The notes beneath the pieces were generated by a model. That model was not told the DNA's origin. It did no database searches and worked only from the letters and a program-made list of their open reading frames with translations. Source: Orobanche coerulescens (taxonomy: Eukaryota > Streptophyta > Magnoliopsida > Lamiales > Orobanchaceae). Taken from it: a stretch of 64,000 bases of DNA. Positions 1 through 11,413 of the stretch are shown piece by piece. The translations under genes were made by a program, and so were the position numbers. The stretch lies in assembly GCA_033398695.1 (NCBI GenBank), contig CM065815.1, positions 142,831,001 through 142,895,000 of the forward strand, read 5' to 3'. Each line of letters opens with the position of its first letter. Position 1 is the first letter of the stretch.

Positions 1-1
1 C

Positions 2-838
2 GCCCAATGGGGCATCGACCTCATCGGTCCTTTGCCGACGGGGCCAGGGGGATGTAAATTTGCCATCGTGGGGGTCGATTATTTCACGAAATGGACTGAG
101 GCCGAGATACTCAACAAGATCGGCTAAGAACAAGTAATCAAGTTCATTTGGAAGAACATCATATGCCGGTTCTGTCTACCCCAGGCTATCATCTCTGATA
201 ATGGGAAACAGTTCGACGGTTTGGAAGTCATGCAATTCTGAGAGAAATGGGGAATCAAAAAGTTGTTCTCGGCCCCTTACCACCCTCAGACGAACGGGTA
301 GGTAGAGGCTGTAAACAAGATCCTCAAACACACGATCAAAGCAAGACTCGAATCCAAACAAGGACGATGGGCGAGCGAGCTTTCGGATGTTTTGTGGTCC
401 TACCGAATGACGACCCGAAACTCAACCGGTGAAACCCCGTTCGCCCTCGCCTTCGGAACAGAATCAGTGATCCCTTCGGAGATCGCCGTCCTTAGCCACC
501 GAACTGAATAGGAAATGACGACGGACAATGATGTAGCCGGATGGATCGACTTGGATATGCTCGAAGAACGACGCCTGACCTCGGAAATGAAGAACACAAT
601 CCACAAAAGGAAATCCAAAAAATTCTTTAATTCGAAAGTCAATGAAAGGCGATTCCAAGTGGGCGACCTAGTCCTCAAAAAGGTCCAGACTCACATGGGA
701 TTATTTGGCCCGAATTGGGAGGGGCCCTTCAGGATATCTAAATGGCTGACCAGAGGAGCCTACGAAATCCAACACCCAGACGGCTCTCCGGACCAATATC
801 CCTGGAACGCCGTACATTTGAAGAAATACTACCAATAA
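2..838 (+). pseudogene. Integrase C-terminal half of Tat element A (decayed)
   Basis: One reading frame holds the catalytic core and C-terminal part of a Ty3 integrase. It begins at the AQWGIDLIGP segment, shows VDYFTKW and SDNGKQF (the two catalytic Asp regions), and has YHPQTNG before the catalytic Glu. It ends with a GDLVLKK segment and a final KKYYQ before the stop at 836-838. Four in-frame stops interrupt it: TAA at 125, TGA at 239, TAG at 299 and TAG at 509. Copy B (59350-60187) reads sense codons at the same sites, so these are decay. In the family the enzyme inserts cDNA into chromosomes; this copy cannot make it. Confidence 0.92.
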
Positions 839-2026
839 AAACTCTATATTCAATTACCCAATGTACAAAGAGTTTAATGAGATTTTCTTATCCTTTCTAT
901 ATGATTCGCCTCGACAAAACAAACAAGTAAAAGAAAGGACGACTCGCTCGCACTACAAGAGGTCGTCATCTAACCTGACGGACCTATGCAAGCGATCGCC
1001 CCTCCAAGCACAACGTATACCGTCGAGGATCGTCATCTAACATGGCGGTCCGAGGTAGAAAAGTGCAGCCATGGTTCTGGGAGTCGATGGAACCGATAGC
1101 TCATCCATGCAAGGTTCCTTTGGGCAAAGATCGCCCGCCCTTTCGTTTAAACATGATGCGCTCGCCCGCCCTCGGATCCATCATCTAATCTGATGGAACG
1201 AGGATCGTGTCCTACCCCCATCACAACGTATGCCCTCTTAGGCAGAAAAGTGCTAACAAGCCATGGTAGCGAAGTCGATTAATCCAACGGCGCCCCGTGC
1301 AAGGACTCCTCCAGGCAAAGACCGACCGCCCCTTTGCTACATTGCGAGGTGAAACGTAGCCTATGGAGGACCCTCCCAATTAAGTGAGTCGCGAGAAGTT
1401 AACCATCAGACGGAATGTCGCTCGCGCGCAAGATGTGGTCATCGAGGTCGGTTCCATCGAACCCCACGATTATGCGAAATTTGTCTAGGCCGAGATGCTC
1501 GGCCTCCCTCGAGAAATCAACAAAATTGAAGATCGCAAGAAACAAACTAAAGATAGCTCACTAAACGAATTATTTTCGTTCCCTTACTTTCACCAAGTGA
1601 ACAAAAACAAGGGGCAAAGCGGAGCTATTCATACATGCGATCAGGAGGACGGAACCACACACGGTCGGATTTTTTCAAACACACATATGACGATCGACTT
1701 TGTTCAGAAATTTACAAGTAAGAATTTTAAGTGTATCAATACATTCGGAGCTATTCATACAACGGCCGCCCTCCAAACAATTGTGCAAGTCAAAATGATG
1801 TGAAACATTCAGACAAGGCGATCATACAAGCAAGGCATCAGGCGCAATTATGGAAACACTTGTGAAAACTCGTATGCGAAATATTCAGAGAGGCGATCGT
1901 ATTAATAAAGAATCAGATGCAAAAACGTATTGTATTCCATTCAAGTCGTTTGTACATACATGCCCGGAGGCAAAACAAGAAGAAACTGAAAATTACAAGG
2001 AAAAAACATCATGACAGTGGTCTCAC
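839..2026. other. Untranslated 3' region of Tat element A
   Basis: No coding sequence is visible. The stretch is built of related segments containing phrases such as GTCATCTAAC and GCGATCGCCC. A purine-rich run (about 1605-1622, AAAAACAAGGGGCAAAG) looks like an internal polypurine tract. The same segments recur in copy B at 60188-61330 and again at 61976-62690. It separates the sense pol frame from the convergent antisense gene. Confidence 0.75.
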
Positions 2027-4637
2027 TCAGGCCGCCCCCGCCTGGCCTTCATCACTAGCAGCTGGATGAGCATGCGTTTCCACACCAGCTTCTGGATGAA
2101 CAAGTTTTTCCGGCGACGGATACCAGCTCAGATCAATGCTGAGGTCGGTGAGATCAAGGATCGGCAGAGAGAATTCCGGCTGCAAGGGATGTTCAAGCAC
2201 GTAGGCTTTGAAGTTTTCGATCAGAGGGCCGACCTCGAGCCCTCCCTTCTTGGCAGCACGGATGGCGTCGGCATAAGCCATGTAATAAGCAAACTCGCTG
2301 ATGTACTCTACGTTGAGGTAGGGATCGGTCTCGATCAACTCCAGCTTCTCCTTCAGCCCCGCAGCTGTTTTGTCCGCATCCTTGAGCTCGGCAACCTTGG
2401 CGGCCAGTTCCCCCTTCCACGACTCCAACTCGCCATTTAGCCGGTCCACCACCGCCTTCAGCCCGGTCACCTCATCCTGCGAGGCCGCATGCAACCGACG
2501 AGCCTCCGTCATCTGGTCGCGCATCCGATCGACCGCTGCCCGGGACCGGTCGAGCTCCTGCCTCATCCAGTTAAGATCTTGTTTAGCTCGCTTGGCCGTC
2601 TCAGCATACTTCTTCTCCATGGCCACGATCCTATCGGCAAACTCGGCGTTCTGGTTCCGAGCAGCCTCAAGATCCGAATGGAGGCGAGCAGTAGAGGGCC
2701 GCCCCTCATAATCCTTGACGGCTTGAGAGTCCATCGTCGCCGCTTGGAGGATCAATGCAAGAGTCACCTGCATTGCATCTCCAGACCGCTGGCGTGCGAT
2801 CGCATCCAAGTCGGTCGTCCAAGCCTTCGGAAGAGAGGAGATAGCCCGGGAGACATAGTGAGGGACGTCACAAGCCTCGTGGGGGGACTTGCTCGCCAGG
2901 AAGTCCAGCACCATCGGCGATTTTTTCGGGTCGGCAAGGCGGACCCTGCAACAAAAAACGAAGGAGTTAGTATGCACCCCACACAAGTGGCTGAACTTAG
3001 CAAGATCAAACCAGTCTTACCTTTCGACCTTCTCGGGGTCGCGGCCGCGTCGGCGATCGCCATGGCCTGTAGGAAGGCCGCTGAGGGCGTAGGCCCCTCC
3101 GCTATTGGAACAGCAGAAATAGGAGCCGCGGCGACCGAAGGCACCACAACGGACGCCTCAGCAGAAACAGACGGCAAGGGCTCCTCCGGCCTCCGCCTCT
3201 TGCGGTTGCGCTGAAGCTGCTCCTCTTCCCGAGCCTCCGGCTCGACGACCGGCGCTATGAGAGGTCTCGCCTCGGGGATAGGATGGGTCATTGTTGCTTC
3301 CCTTGGCGAAGACGATTGATAAGGTCGGGGTTCGACATAGCATTCTCCTTCGGCGGCTCATAGTAGTAGCGAGGGAAGTAGATCTCTGTCAAAGAAGACA
3401 CTCAACCAGGTTAGACATCTCTTTCAATCAAAGACGATCGCCAAGCGGAAAAGAGAATCGTAAAAGTTTATACCTGGGACCTTCAAGTGGCGGGGGAAGC
3501 GAAACAATCGAGCGCCCAACCAATGAGCTTCATTGTTGACCGTGCGAGCGTCGATGTAGTTGTTCGGTAGACCGCGGATTCGCTTCCAAATGATCAGAAA
3601 GTCAAATGGAAGGTCGCCGTCCACTGGAACAAGGAAGTATGCAAAAAGGAAACCAAATTAGATCAGTTCAAGATGTATCCGAACAAAGGGAGAGTTAAAA
3701 CCCGATTCCTCTCCCGAAAGCCGGTGGGGATATCCAACTCATCCTCTGGTTTATTACTCACCGCCGACCTCCACGCTCCGCCGACCCAACACCATTTTGT
3801 CAGCTCGCCCCGAACCTTGTTTGGCACCCCAAGGACCACCCTGCCCATGCGACCCTGAATGTGGTAGCCGCCAACTGAACCCTTCTGCGCCGTCAGCTTG
3901 AAGAGGTAGTTCATTTCCAGCGCAGAAGGGAAACGGAACAACCGGTGACCGCCAAAAAGAGTCAAAGTACTGACGATCTACAACCAGGCGTTCGGCGTCA
4001 GTTGAAGCGGCACCACATTCCAGGCAGTCAGCAGGTATGACACGGCGAACGGCAATGGGAACCGCAATCCGGCCCCCATGATCAATTCATTGGCGGCGAC
4101 CATACCCTCGGGAGGTTGGTCGGCACGCTCGTTCTCCGCGGGCGCATACAATGAAACATCAGAGGGGATATGGAACTCCGCCCTCCAATGACTCAAGTCC
4201 TTCCTGGTCGCCGAACTCCGGATCTAACCGAGGGTCCACGGGGAGGGCTCCGCGGCCCGAAATGACGTCCGCTTCACGGGTTCATAGGGGTGGGCGACCG
4301 AGTATGTGCCGAAATCAAACTGAGGATGCGGTCCGGTCAGCCTCTCCATAAGTCCGGCGAATTCCAAAAAAGCCCGGCCGAACGCACTGTTATGCTCCCA
4401 ACACAGTCTCACTGCCTCATCCTCGTCTATCGGTGAGCCTTTTTGCTCCGCCGCCGCCGACCTCGCCACGTCAGCCTCGTTGAAAAGCTCTTCAACCTCC
4501 GCGGGTGCAATTCCCGCACGAATGGCCTCGATGGCCGTCTCCATGTGAAGAGCCGCGGAGGTTTCATCTCGGGCAGGCGAAGTTGCGGCGGCGGAAGTGT
4601 TACCCGCCTCATACACTTCGGATCCTCCTCCAGACAT
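2027..4637 (-). pseudogene. Antisense multi-exon gene of Tat element A
   Basis: This gene reads against the retrotransposon genes. Exon 1 starts at the ATG at 4637 (MSGGGSE) and contains a segment resembling the plant 'putative gypsy-type transposon' family (PF04195), with IPSDVSLYAP, LRFPLPFAVSYLL and LTPNAWL. Exon 2 is 3474-3623, exon 3 about 3021-3385 (basic RKRRR and Ala/Pro-rich) and exon 4 2027-2945. Exon 4 has a long predicted coiled coil (roughly the middle half, heptads such as LKAVVDRLNGELES) and a conserved tail with YYMAYADAIRAAKKGGLEVG. The intron between exons 3 and 4 is canonical; the exon 1 donor is not fixed (about 3650-3705). Exon 1 has two nonsense codons (near 4222 and 3978) and exon 3 is frameshifted relative to copy B, so this copy is dead. 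Function is unknown; antisense ORFs are known in some Tat elements such as maize Grande. Confidence 0.75.
2946..3020 (-). other. Spliceosomal intron in antisense gene (copy A)
   Basis: Read on the minus strand, the donor is AAAG|GTAAGACTGG, the branch site ATACTAAC sits about 25 bases before the end, and a T-rich run leads to TTGCAG|GGTCC. At 75 bp it has normal plant intron size. Copy B has a 74-bp intron at the same protein position with the same signals but a different body. Confidence 0.82.
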
Positions 4638-4781
4638 GTTCGAAGAAAAAAGGGGGAAGAAAATTTTTTGTTCTTACCTAGAGAGAACGACGATCGGGAC
4701 AAGAAGCTTTAAGGAATTTTGGCAGAGTCTTCATCTAAAGGCAAGCGCGCATAAAGATCTAAACTCCAGTAGCCCTAGCCC

Positions 4782-4788
4782 TTTTATA
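4782..4788 (-). promoter_or_regulatory. TATA box of the antisense gene (copy A)
   Basis: On the minus strand CCTATAAAAGGGC lies about 145 bp upstream of the antisense ATG at 4637. That spacing suits a core promoter with a leader of about 110 nt. It faces away from the LTR, so the antisense gene need not depend on LTR transcription. No transcript evidence is available. Confidence 0.5.
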
Positions 4789-5143
4789 GGCGAGAGCAGG
4801 GACTTCTGCACAAATAGGCAGAATCCCGGGGGCTGAAGTGCAACCGTCGGGGAGACACATTTAATGCAGCCTTCGAAACCCGCATACGCGTCATTTCGAG
4901 GGCACGCCAGACGACAAGTCTGACAAAACCCTCGGACTCCCCCAACGGGAGCGCGACGCGTGTCCCTGTGACGTTTCGAAAGCCCGCCTCCACTTCCCGC
5001 TACTTCCAGTGCCTAAGGAGATCGTCCGAATTCAAAACCAGTTCGTCCAGGCGACGATCATCCGCTTAATAAGTAGATGAGTCGCTCGTCAAAAACAAGC
5101 GATCGCCAACAGTACCACCTCACCCCACGTTTTCAACATCGGA

Positions 5144-5160
5144 GTGAGCTGGGGGGCAAT
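5144..5160 (+). promoter_or_regulatory. Polypurine tract of Tat element A
   Basis: GTGAGCTGGGGGGCAAT lies directly before the 3' LTR start TGTTGTGCGG, the position of the plus-strand primer for reverse transcription in LTR elements. Confidence 0.75.
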
Positions 5161-6090
5161 TGTTGTGCGGCGATTTATATGCCTCGATGGCGATTGGATT
5201 AATGGTCAGGAGCCAGCTAAAGAAGACAGATGTTGGGCAAGCGCCTAGCGGTCGACGTCCAAGGCGATCGTCTATTGGCATCTAGCGATCGCCTCTAATG
5301 TCCGACTGGAGACGATCATCCCATGCCACGTGTGAATCCGACACCCGTCAAAGTCTGCGGAGACCGAATCTCGGGCGAAGATCCACGTGCAGATCCGTAA
5401 AAGGCGCCGCAAGAACAGGACCTACTCCAGCCCATCAGCAGCTGTCAGTGATAAGGACGGCCTCACCAACCGACAGACCCGCCGAAAGGACCTAAGGTGG
5501 GACCGCCTAGTCCAGCGAGAAAAGGCACCTGTCGCCTCCTCATTAATTCGCGCATCTGGCTGCCAGCAGCAGCTGCGGACTTTAAGGAAACAGTCCCACG
5601 TGCTAGGACGATCGCTCGCCTTATTTAAATGCAGGAAACAGCGATCGCCCGCAGTTGACAGGGACGTCCCAGCAGCCCTTTCTCCTATAAATAGGAGGCC
5701 TACAGCTTTGGCAAAGGGGGGAGTTAGAACGTTAACACAGACACAGTTTTACAACGTGAACACATAATGCTAAAAGCAAACAATACAGAGAACTCTCGAT
5801 CTTAGTAACAAGAACTCACAGAGCTTCAACTCTGGTTCTTCCGGCAATCTTCAGCACTCGATAGCTAAGATAACTAGGGTCTTTTACACTCATTAAAATT
5901 GTACTCTAAGATTAATATTTTTACTCACTAGTATTCATATTAATAACATCTCTCGAGAGCATTCAAGCTCGGGACTAACAACCCCGGCAAATCTTGTGTT
6001 ATTTACTTCCCCATGGACGTGCTCTCGCATTTTGTTTGTTACTCGACCATTCTAGCATATCATCTCCGGATAATATTTTAGGTACCAACA
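5161..6090 (+). repeat. 3' LTR of Tat element A
   Basis: This 930-bp LTR is bounded by TGTTG and CAACA. It is clearly homologous along its length (mid-90s percent by eye) to the LTR at 53344-54268. It contains a G-box-like CCCACGTG near 5597, a GGGACGTCCC palindrome near 5661, several GCGATCGC palindromes and the TATA box at 5686. Because A and B are separate copies, their divergence does not date A. Confidence 0.93.
5686..5693 (+). promoter_or_regulatory. LTR TATA box (Tat A)
   Basis: TATAAATA is set in the near-palindrome CTCCTATAAATAGGAGG. It is conserved in copy B at 53869-53876, marking the probable U3/R promoter. Confidence 0.7.
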
Positions 6091-7210
6091 AGGTCATTGT
6101 ATAGACTTAAGCAAGCTCCAAAACAATGGCATGTTAAATTTGATGACACGATGTTATCAAATGGTTTCAGAATCAATGAGTGTGATTAATGTGTTTATGT
6201 CAAAGGTACATGAAATGCATATGTCATTGTATATCTATATGTAGATGAGAAATTGATAATGTGTAGTAATCATGATTTAATCATGGACACAAAAAGAATG
6301 TTCAAAAGAAATTTTGACATGAAAGACATAGGCAATGCTGATGTAATTCTAGGTATTAAAATTCATAGAACTCAAGATGAAATTATCTTGTCACAATCTC
6401 ACTACGGTGAGAAAGTGCTCAAGAAATCTGATGCCTTTGATGGTCCTATATGCCGGACACCCATTGATCTGAGCATAAATCTGACTGTTAACAAATCAGA
6501 ACTAGTAGCTCAATTGGAATATTCACGTGTTATATGAAGTCTGATGTACTTGACAAATTGTACTCGTCCAGACTTCGCCTTTTCAGTTAACATGTTGAGT
6601 AGGTATACGTGTAATCCTAGTCATGAGCATTGGACTGCATTGAAAAGGGTTTTAAAATACTTAAAAAGTACATCCTAGACTATGGGATACATTACTCGAG
6701 ATACCCGCCCGTACTCGAGGGATATTGTGATGCCACTTGTATTGAAGATAATTAAGAATCTAAATCAACTGGTGGATATGTCTTTTGCATTGGAGGTGGA
6801 GCTATTTCTTAGAAATCCACAAAGCAAACATGTATAGATAGATCCACTATGGAATCTGAGTTTATAGCTTTAGATAAAGCTGGTGAAGAAGCTGAATGGC
6901 GTCGGAACGTTTTGGAGGATATTCCTTGTTGGTAGGGCTGTCGAACGGTTCGGTTCCGGTTAACCGGACCGAACTTTTCGGTTAATCGGAACTATAATTG
7001 CCCAAAAATGAGAACCAAAAATCGGACCATATAAAATTTCGATTAACCGGAATCGAACCAATTATTTTCGGTTCCGGTTCGGTTAACCCGAAGAAAACCA
7101 TTTTTTTTAATTCGAAAAAACCTGTTAGTAGACTGTTTTAATTCGAAAAAACTATTTAATGAAAATATACTATTTAATTCGAAAAAAGTGTTTTAATTGA
7201 AAATCTGTTT

Positions 7211-7250
<40 letters not shown>

Positions 7251-7864
7251 TGAAAATAGGGATTTAGTCATTTGGGGTTTTAATTTTTAAACTTATAAAT
7301 TATAAAATATATTAATATTTAATAAACATATAATATATTATTGCAAAATCGGTTTTCGGTTCTAAACCGTTCGGTTCCGGTTCTAACCGTAAACCAAAAA
7401 ATTTAGACATACGGAACTGAAAACCAGACCAAAAACCGAATATACGGTTCCGGTTAACCGGAACCGCTTTGGTCTCGGTTCGGTTCCGGTTCTAATCGAA
7501 AACCGAGAACTATTTAGACACCCCTACTTGTTGGGATAAGCCTGTACCACCTGTGATGATTCACTGTGGTAGTCAAGCAGCTATATGAAGGGCACAAAGC
7601 CTTATGTATAACGGGAAGTCTCGTCATATTTGTCGAAGACATAATACCATTATACAATTGATCTCAAATGGTGTAATATCCATAGACTATGTAAAGTCAA
7701 AGGATAATCTTGTTGATCCCTTTATAAAGGGACTTGAACGAGCTCAATTAGCATTGTTGCTAAAGGGAATGGGTTTAAAATCCACAAATTTAAAGAAGGA
7801 TCATAGTGGTAATCCAACCATGCTGAATGAAGATCCCATGAACTTGGTCCAAAGGAAAAACTAA
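6091..7864 (+). pseudogene. Copia reverse transcriptase and RNase H remnant
   Basis: The frame opens at the break with RSLYRLKQAPKQWH (fingers/palm), then LYVDE where YVDD is expected (the second catalytic Asp is Glu). It continues through DMKDIGNADVILGIKI, NCTRPDFAFSVNMLSRY and the RNase H part (STMESEFIALDKAGEEAEW). After the 594-bp insertion it resumes with SLMYNGKSRHI and KDNLVDPFIKGL, ending at 7864. Several in-frame stops (for example after 6187 and near 6537) show decay. The order RT then RNase H at the 3' end is that of Ty1/copia elements. The longest clean piece is 6253-6537. Confidence 0.9.
6933..7526. mobile_element. Non-autonomous hAT-type element in copia F
   Basis: The element starts TAGGGCTGTC and ends GACACCCCTA, an imperfect terminal inverted repeat. 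It is flanked by perfect 8-bp target duplications, CTTGTTGG at 6925-6932 and 7527-7534. The 594-bp body has no coding sequence. It is rich in CGGTTCCGGTTAACCGG-like segments in both orientations and holds a GA microsatellite near 7207-7246. It interrupts the RNase H of copia F. Confidence 0.93.
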
Positions 7865-8352
7865 GCTATGTAAATTCAGTAGAGTACTTGGAACAATTTG
7901 TTGTTCAAATCTCATCCATAGAAAGCAATCCAAGTGTTGTTATCTGAGAATTATAGTGAGGATAAGTCATAATGACTTTTAATGAATCCCAAACCTATAA
8001 GGTGGAGGATTGCAGGGTACTCTCCATGGGAGGTCACCTATATAAGTGTGAAGTGAGGGCCACCTCAAATGTAAACACTTAAGGATCCAAAGTGTTGTCC
8101 ATGGCCAAAAAAGACACAACAGAAGAACGAAAATGTGTTGAGAACTTGTTGTGTGAATATCATTGTCTCAGTATACACTATGAAGGAATAGTTCAAGGCA
8201 TCACATCCACTAGGCCGTCAGTATATCCGATGATAATTACTAAAGGAGGTTCAAAGCCACAAGCTACCTGTCCTGATGCAAGAAGAACTCATGAGGACTG
8301 AGCAAAAGAGTCTGCATTCATGCATGCATTAATTTCCACACATGTGGGGAAT

Positions 8353-9475
8353 TGTTGGAAGAAAGTCAGTTTTAATTGATTTTTTAATGGCTAAAATATT
8401 TAATTTATGTGAACTTAAATAGTCCAAAATTAATCTACATTCGGATTAGATAATCGTAGTATATTTAATTTCTCAAAACTGATTTTTAGTGAGTGAGAAA
8501 CTAATGAATGAAATTAGCCATTTGAAAGGGTATTTGGAAATGAATGGGAATATGAAGAATCTCATCCCACATTGGATATGTGGTGAAGTTTAATACAATT
8601 AATAAAATAAAGAGAGATGGATGGTGTACAATATCACCAAGACTATGCACCTAGACTTGGAGTTGACTAGACCACACGCGTCTACACGCGCGTCCGCCCG
8701 GTCGGCCGGCTCGACCCGACTCGTGCTCGGGCTCGGGCTCGAGCTCGTGGACCGTGGACCTTGCACCTTGGACCTTGGTTCTTGTTTCTTGGAAATTGGT
8801 ATTTGGGATCTTGGGCTTGGGCTTGGGCACGAATATTAATTTTTTTGGAGCCAAGCAGACCTGAATTTTAAACGTTTGAACTCCTCCTGAATGTTGAAAT
8901 AAAATGGTACTTTTGAACTCCTGACTATTGAAATGAAATGGTCATGCACTGAATGTGTGTATTAAACCCATATTAATACAGCGGTTTTAAGGTCATAAAA
9001 CCTGTATTTATGCAGCAGTTTTATGGACATTAAACATGTCATAAAATCTGAAGTTTCGTCTGAATTTAAATCCTGCATAATGGAGAGCCTATATATACCA
9101 GTGCATAATAGGCTATAGAAAATCGATCACATCATACTCGAAATTATCAGAAGCATATATACATTCATACAGTTGTTTGCTCGGCTCTCGCACAGTTCAA
9201 GTTCGGCGAAGCTTCGTTTCTGGTATGCTACAGAAACGAAGACATTAGCCATTGTATCTTTGGGGATAATACGTCTGAAAACCATCAGCACTATACGGGA
9301 TGTAATTATCTTGCGGAAAGATATCAATCGCCTCGGCTTCAGATTATTATTCGTGTATTTTATTCTCTGTTTTTCAATTTACATTCTGTAATCGAATTGT
9401 AAGAACAGTAGTACTGTTCAGTAGATTTTCCTTTCCCGTTTTATTATAATTTTGGGAATACCGAAGAATAACACA
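8353..9475 (+). repeat. 3' LTR of copia element F (right edge uncertain)
   Basis: TGTTGGAAGAAAG follows a purine-rich GTGGGGAAT, as expected at an LTR start. A promoter-like TATATATACC lies near 9091. A GC-rich stretch of short CTCGGGCT and CTTGGGCT words sits at about 8690-8830. The end cannot be fixed without the other LTR. Confidence 0.6.
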
Positions 9476-9857
9476 TCCACTGGTCATCCATGATCTCGTC
9501 GTGTTGCCAGTTTTCCCATCGTACACTGGTCCACAAGCTGGCGACTCCTACGACTTTCGCCCCACATAGTATTCGCATGATTCAAACCCCTTTACCATCG
9601 GGTCGCTCCTAGACATCTGGACCTAATCCAGAATTGTCATTAACGGTGTTTATTCGAGCTCTAAGATTTTCGAGTCTGAACAATCACCGATGGAAGCAGC
9701 AGCGATCAGTCACGAAATATCCCGATTTTAGTCTCAAAGATCCGAAGACAGATACGGAAAGCTGATTTTCATAATTAAACAACTAAGTCTCCGGACAACA
9801 CTATTGACTCTAATGGTGTTTTTCTACACTGTTGAAAATCAATTATAAAGAAAATGG
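9476..9857. other. Unassigned sequence
   Basis: About 380 bp between the presumed copia F LTR and the mariner-like element. I see no gene. It may still be LTR, because the LTR edge is not certain. Confidence 0.4.
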
Positions 9858-9859
9858 TA

Positions 9860-11251
9860 CTCCCTATATCCGCGGATCAAATGCCCGATTTTCTTTTTTT
9901 TTTGTCCGCAAATCAAATGCCCAACGCACTTTTTGTACCACTACAACCTTATCATTTACACGAAATTACACCAAATGCCATTACTGAAACATTTACTTGC
10001 CTCCTTCAGTCTGTCCAGCAAGCTGACTAAGGCTCCAATTGAGCCTAGCCAGCTTGTTTCTGAGGTAAGAAATAGTTTAACTGCTGAGGTATGTGGCACT
10101 AGCTTCTTTGATTTCACCCATTCATGGACCAGACTCTTACTAAAACCCATGTTCTCAGCAAATATTCTCAATGATGATCTTTGAAGGACTGAGAGAGATT
10201 TTACCTTTTCTAAATCAAGAGGTTTTTTTGTCCATTCTGACTCCTTCTTCATGTTTCTGGTTTGCACCGGTATTCCTTGTGCCTACTGAGTTGATGCCAA
10301 CTTCTAGATGTGAAAAATGGTCCTCAAAGAAACCTGGTAAATTTCACTTGCCTCCTGTTTTGCTCCATAATGAAGCTTTCCATTAAAACTATGTTGTAGC
10401 AGCCATTATCCAATCGAATTTTGCTCCTCATCAGTCAACTTAGGCCTGGATCTAGGATCTGCCATATTGCGTAGTTGTAGTAAATTCAGGTTGTTGTAAT
10501 GAATATTATGAGCCTTAAAGGCTGGATTTATATGTAGATTTGCTTTATTTTCCCACCCCTTTTTTGTAAGGAATTAGGAATAATTTGGCTCCAAATTTTT
10601 AATGAAAATTTCGGTTTCCCTCTAAATTTTCAAATTTGCACATTGTGTGTATGTTTGTTTTCATTTCAGTACTGTTGCATTAAATTTTTAGATTTACATG
10701 TTCTGTTTTTTTATTTATTTTTTGTACTGTGCATTATCTTTACTTGTCATTTTTTTATTCTTGCAAGAATAAAAATGAATTAGTTGACACAAGTTTAATT
10801 TAATCAAACACATTAAATTTCGACTTCACTTAAATTGAATTTAATGTCTTCACTTAAATTTCGACTTCACCTAAATTTTGACTTCCAGTATTTAGTCAAA
10901 CACATTAATTTAATTTAGGCAAAATTTAATATCGACTTTCAACATTCACACGCATCTAAATACAAACATTAAATCGAAAATAGGCAAAATGAATACAAAT
11001 ATTATATCGGATAGGCAAAATGAATAAATAATGCATAAATTCAATAAATAAAAATATAAATATAAATACCTAAAAGTACTCCACTCACACAATTAACACA
11101 ACAAAAAATAGAAAGGATTAGTAAAAGTAATCCCCACAAATAACAATACCCCTACTCTCTCTAACTTTTACCCTACATTGTTCCACTTTTTAACTTTTCT
11201 TAATTCATGTCTCAGTGTCACTTCGGGCGTTTGATTCCCAAATGGAGGGAG
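9860..11251 (-). mobile_element. Mariner-like DNA transposon, degenerate
   Basis: The left end is TA followed by CTCCCTATATCCGCGG. The right end, read inward on the minus strand, is TACTCCCTCCATTTGGG. Both then share an ATCAAA(T/C)GCCCG segment, giving an inverted repeat of about 30 bp. TA dinucleotides at 9858-9859 and 11252-11253 fit the TA target duplication of Tc1/mariner elements. A decayed transposase N-terminal part lies inside on the minus strand. At 1.39 kb it is much shorter than an autonomous plant mariner, so most of the transposase is deleted. Confidence 0.88.
9956..10465 (-). pseudogene. Mariner transposase N-terminal fragment
   Basis: On the minus strand an ATG at 10465 begins MADPRSRPKLTDEEQ, matching the start of plant mariner transposases. 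In-frame stops follow. From 10267 an open stretch of about 100 codons carries LDLEKVKSLSVLQRSSLRIF and GFSKSLVHEWVKSKKL, the helix-turn-helix DNA-binding region, then a KLFLTSE segment. The DDD catalytic domain is absent. The family cuts and pastes at TA sites; this copy is inactive. Confidence 0.8.
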
Positions 11252-11413
11252 TATTAGATACGAGATTCATATTCTTTTTAATAACAAATCTGTAATCAGA
11301 AATCTGTAAGTTCAATACCAAAATATTAAATGCCAGTATAAAATCATATTTTCACACTGAAACTTTGACATATATCCGAGCAAAATATGGTTTCAAAGAT
11401 TAATTTATAGATT

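Larger units (their letters stand above)
1..6090 (+). mobile_element. Tat-lineage Ty3 retrotransposon A, 3' portion
   Basis: This is the 3' half of a Ty3-type LTR retrotransposon. In order it holds the end of integrase, a long untranslated stretch, a minus-strand multi-exon gene, a purine-rich tract and a 930-bp LTR starting TGTTGTGCGG and ending AACA. The 5' part lies outside the window. The integrase-then-antisense-gene layout and the long 3' region point to the Tat lineage. A close relative, copy B, starts at 53344 in the same orientation. The right edge is exact: the LTR ends at 6090 and AGGTC (6091-6095) is the first copia sequence, the expected 5-bp target duplicate; its partner is out of view. 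The insertion split a copia reverse transcriptase. Confidence 0.93.
6091..9475 (+). mobile_element. Ty1/copia element F, 3' remnant
   Basis: This is the 3' part of a copia element: RT C-terminal half, RNase H, 3' untranslated region and the start of a 3' LTR. Its 5' part is separated by Tat A and lies outside the window. It is also interrupted by a hAT-type element at 6933-7526. The right edge is uncertain because the partner LTR is not in view; 9475 (ATAACACA) is my best guess. Confidence 0.8.

Noticed and set aside
2066..3214. Plus-strand open frames of 107-241 codons across the antisense gene
   Set aside because: They are mirror frames of the GC-rich antisense coding exons; the minus-strand frame has the domain, coiled coil and intron signals.
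8092..8301. 69-codon open frame in the copia F 3' region
   Set aside because: It sits between pol and the LTR of a decayed element and looks like noncoding sequence.
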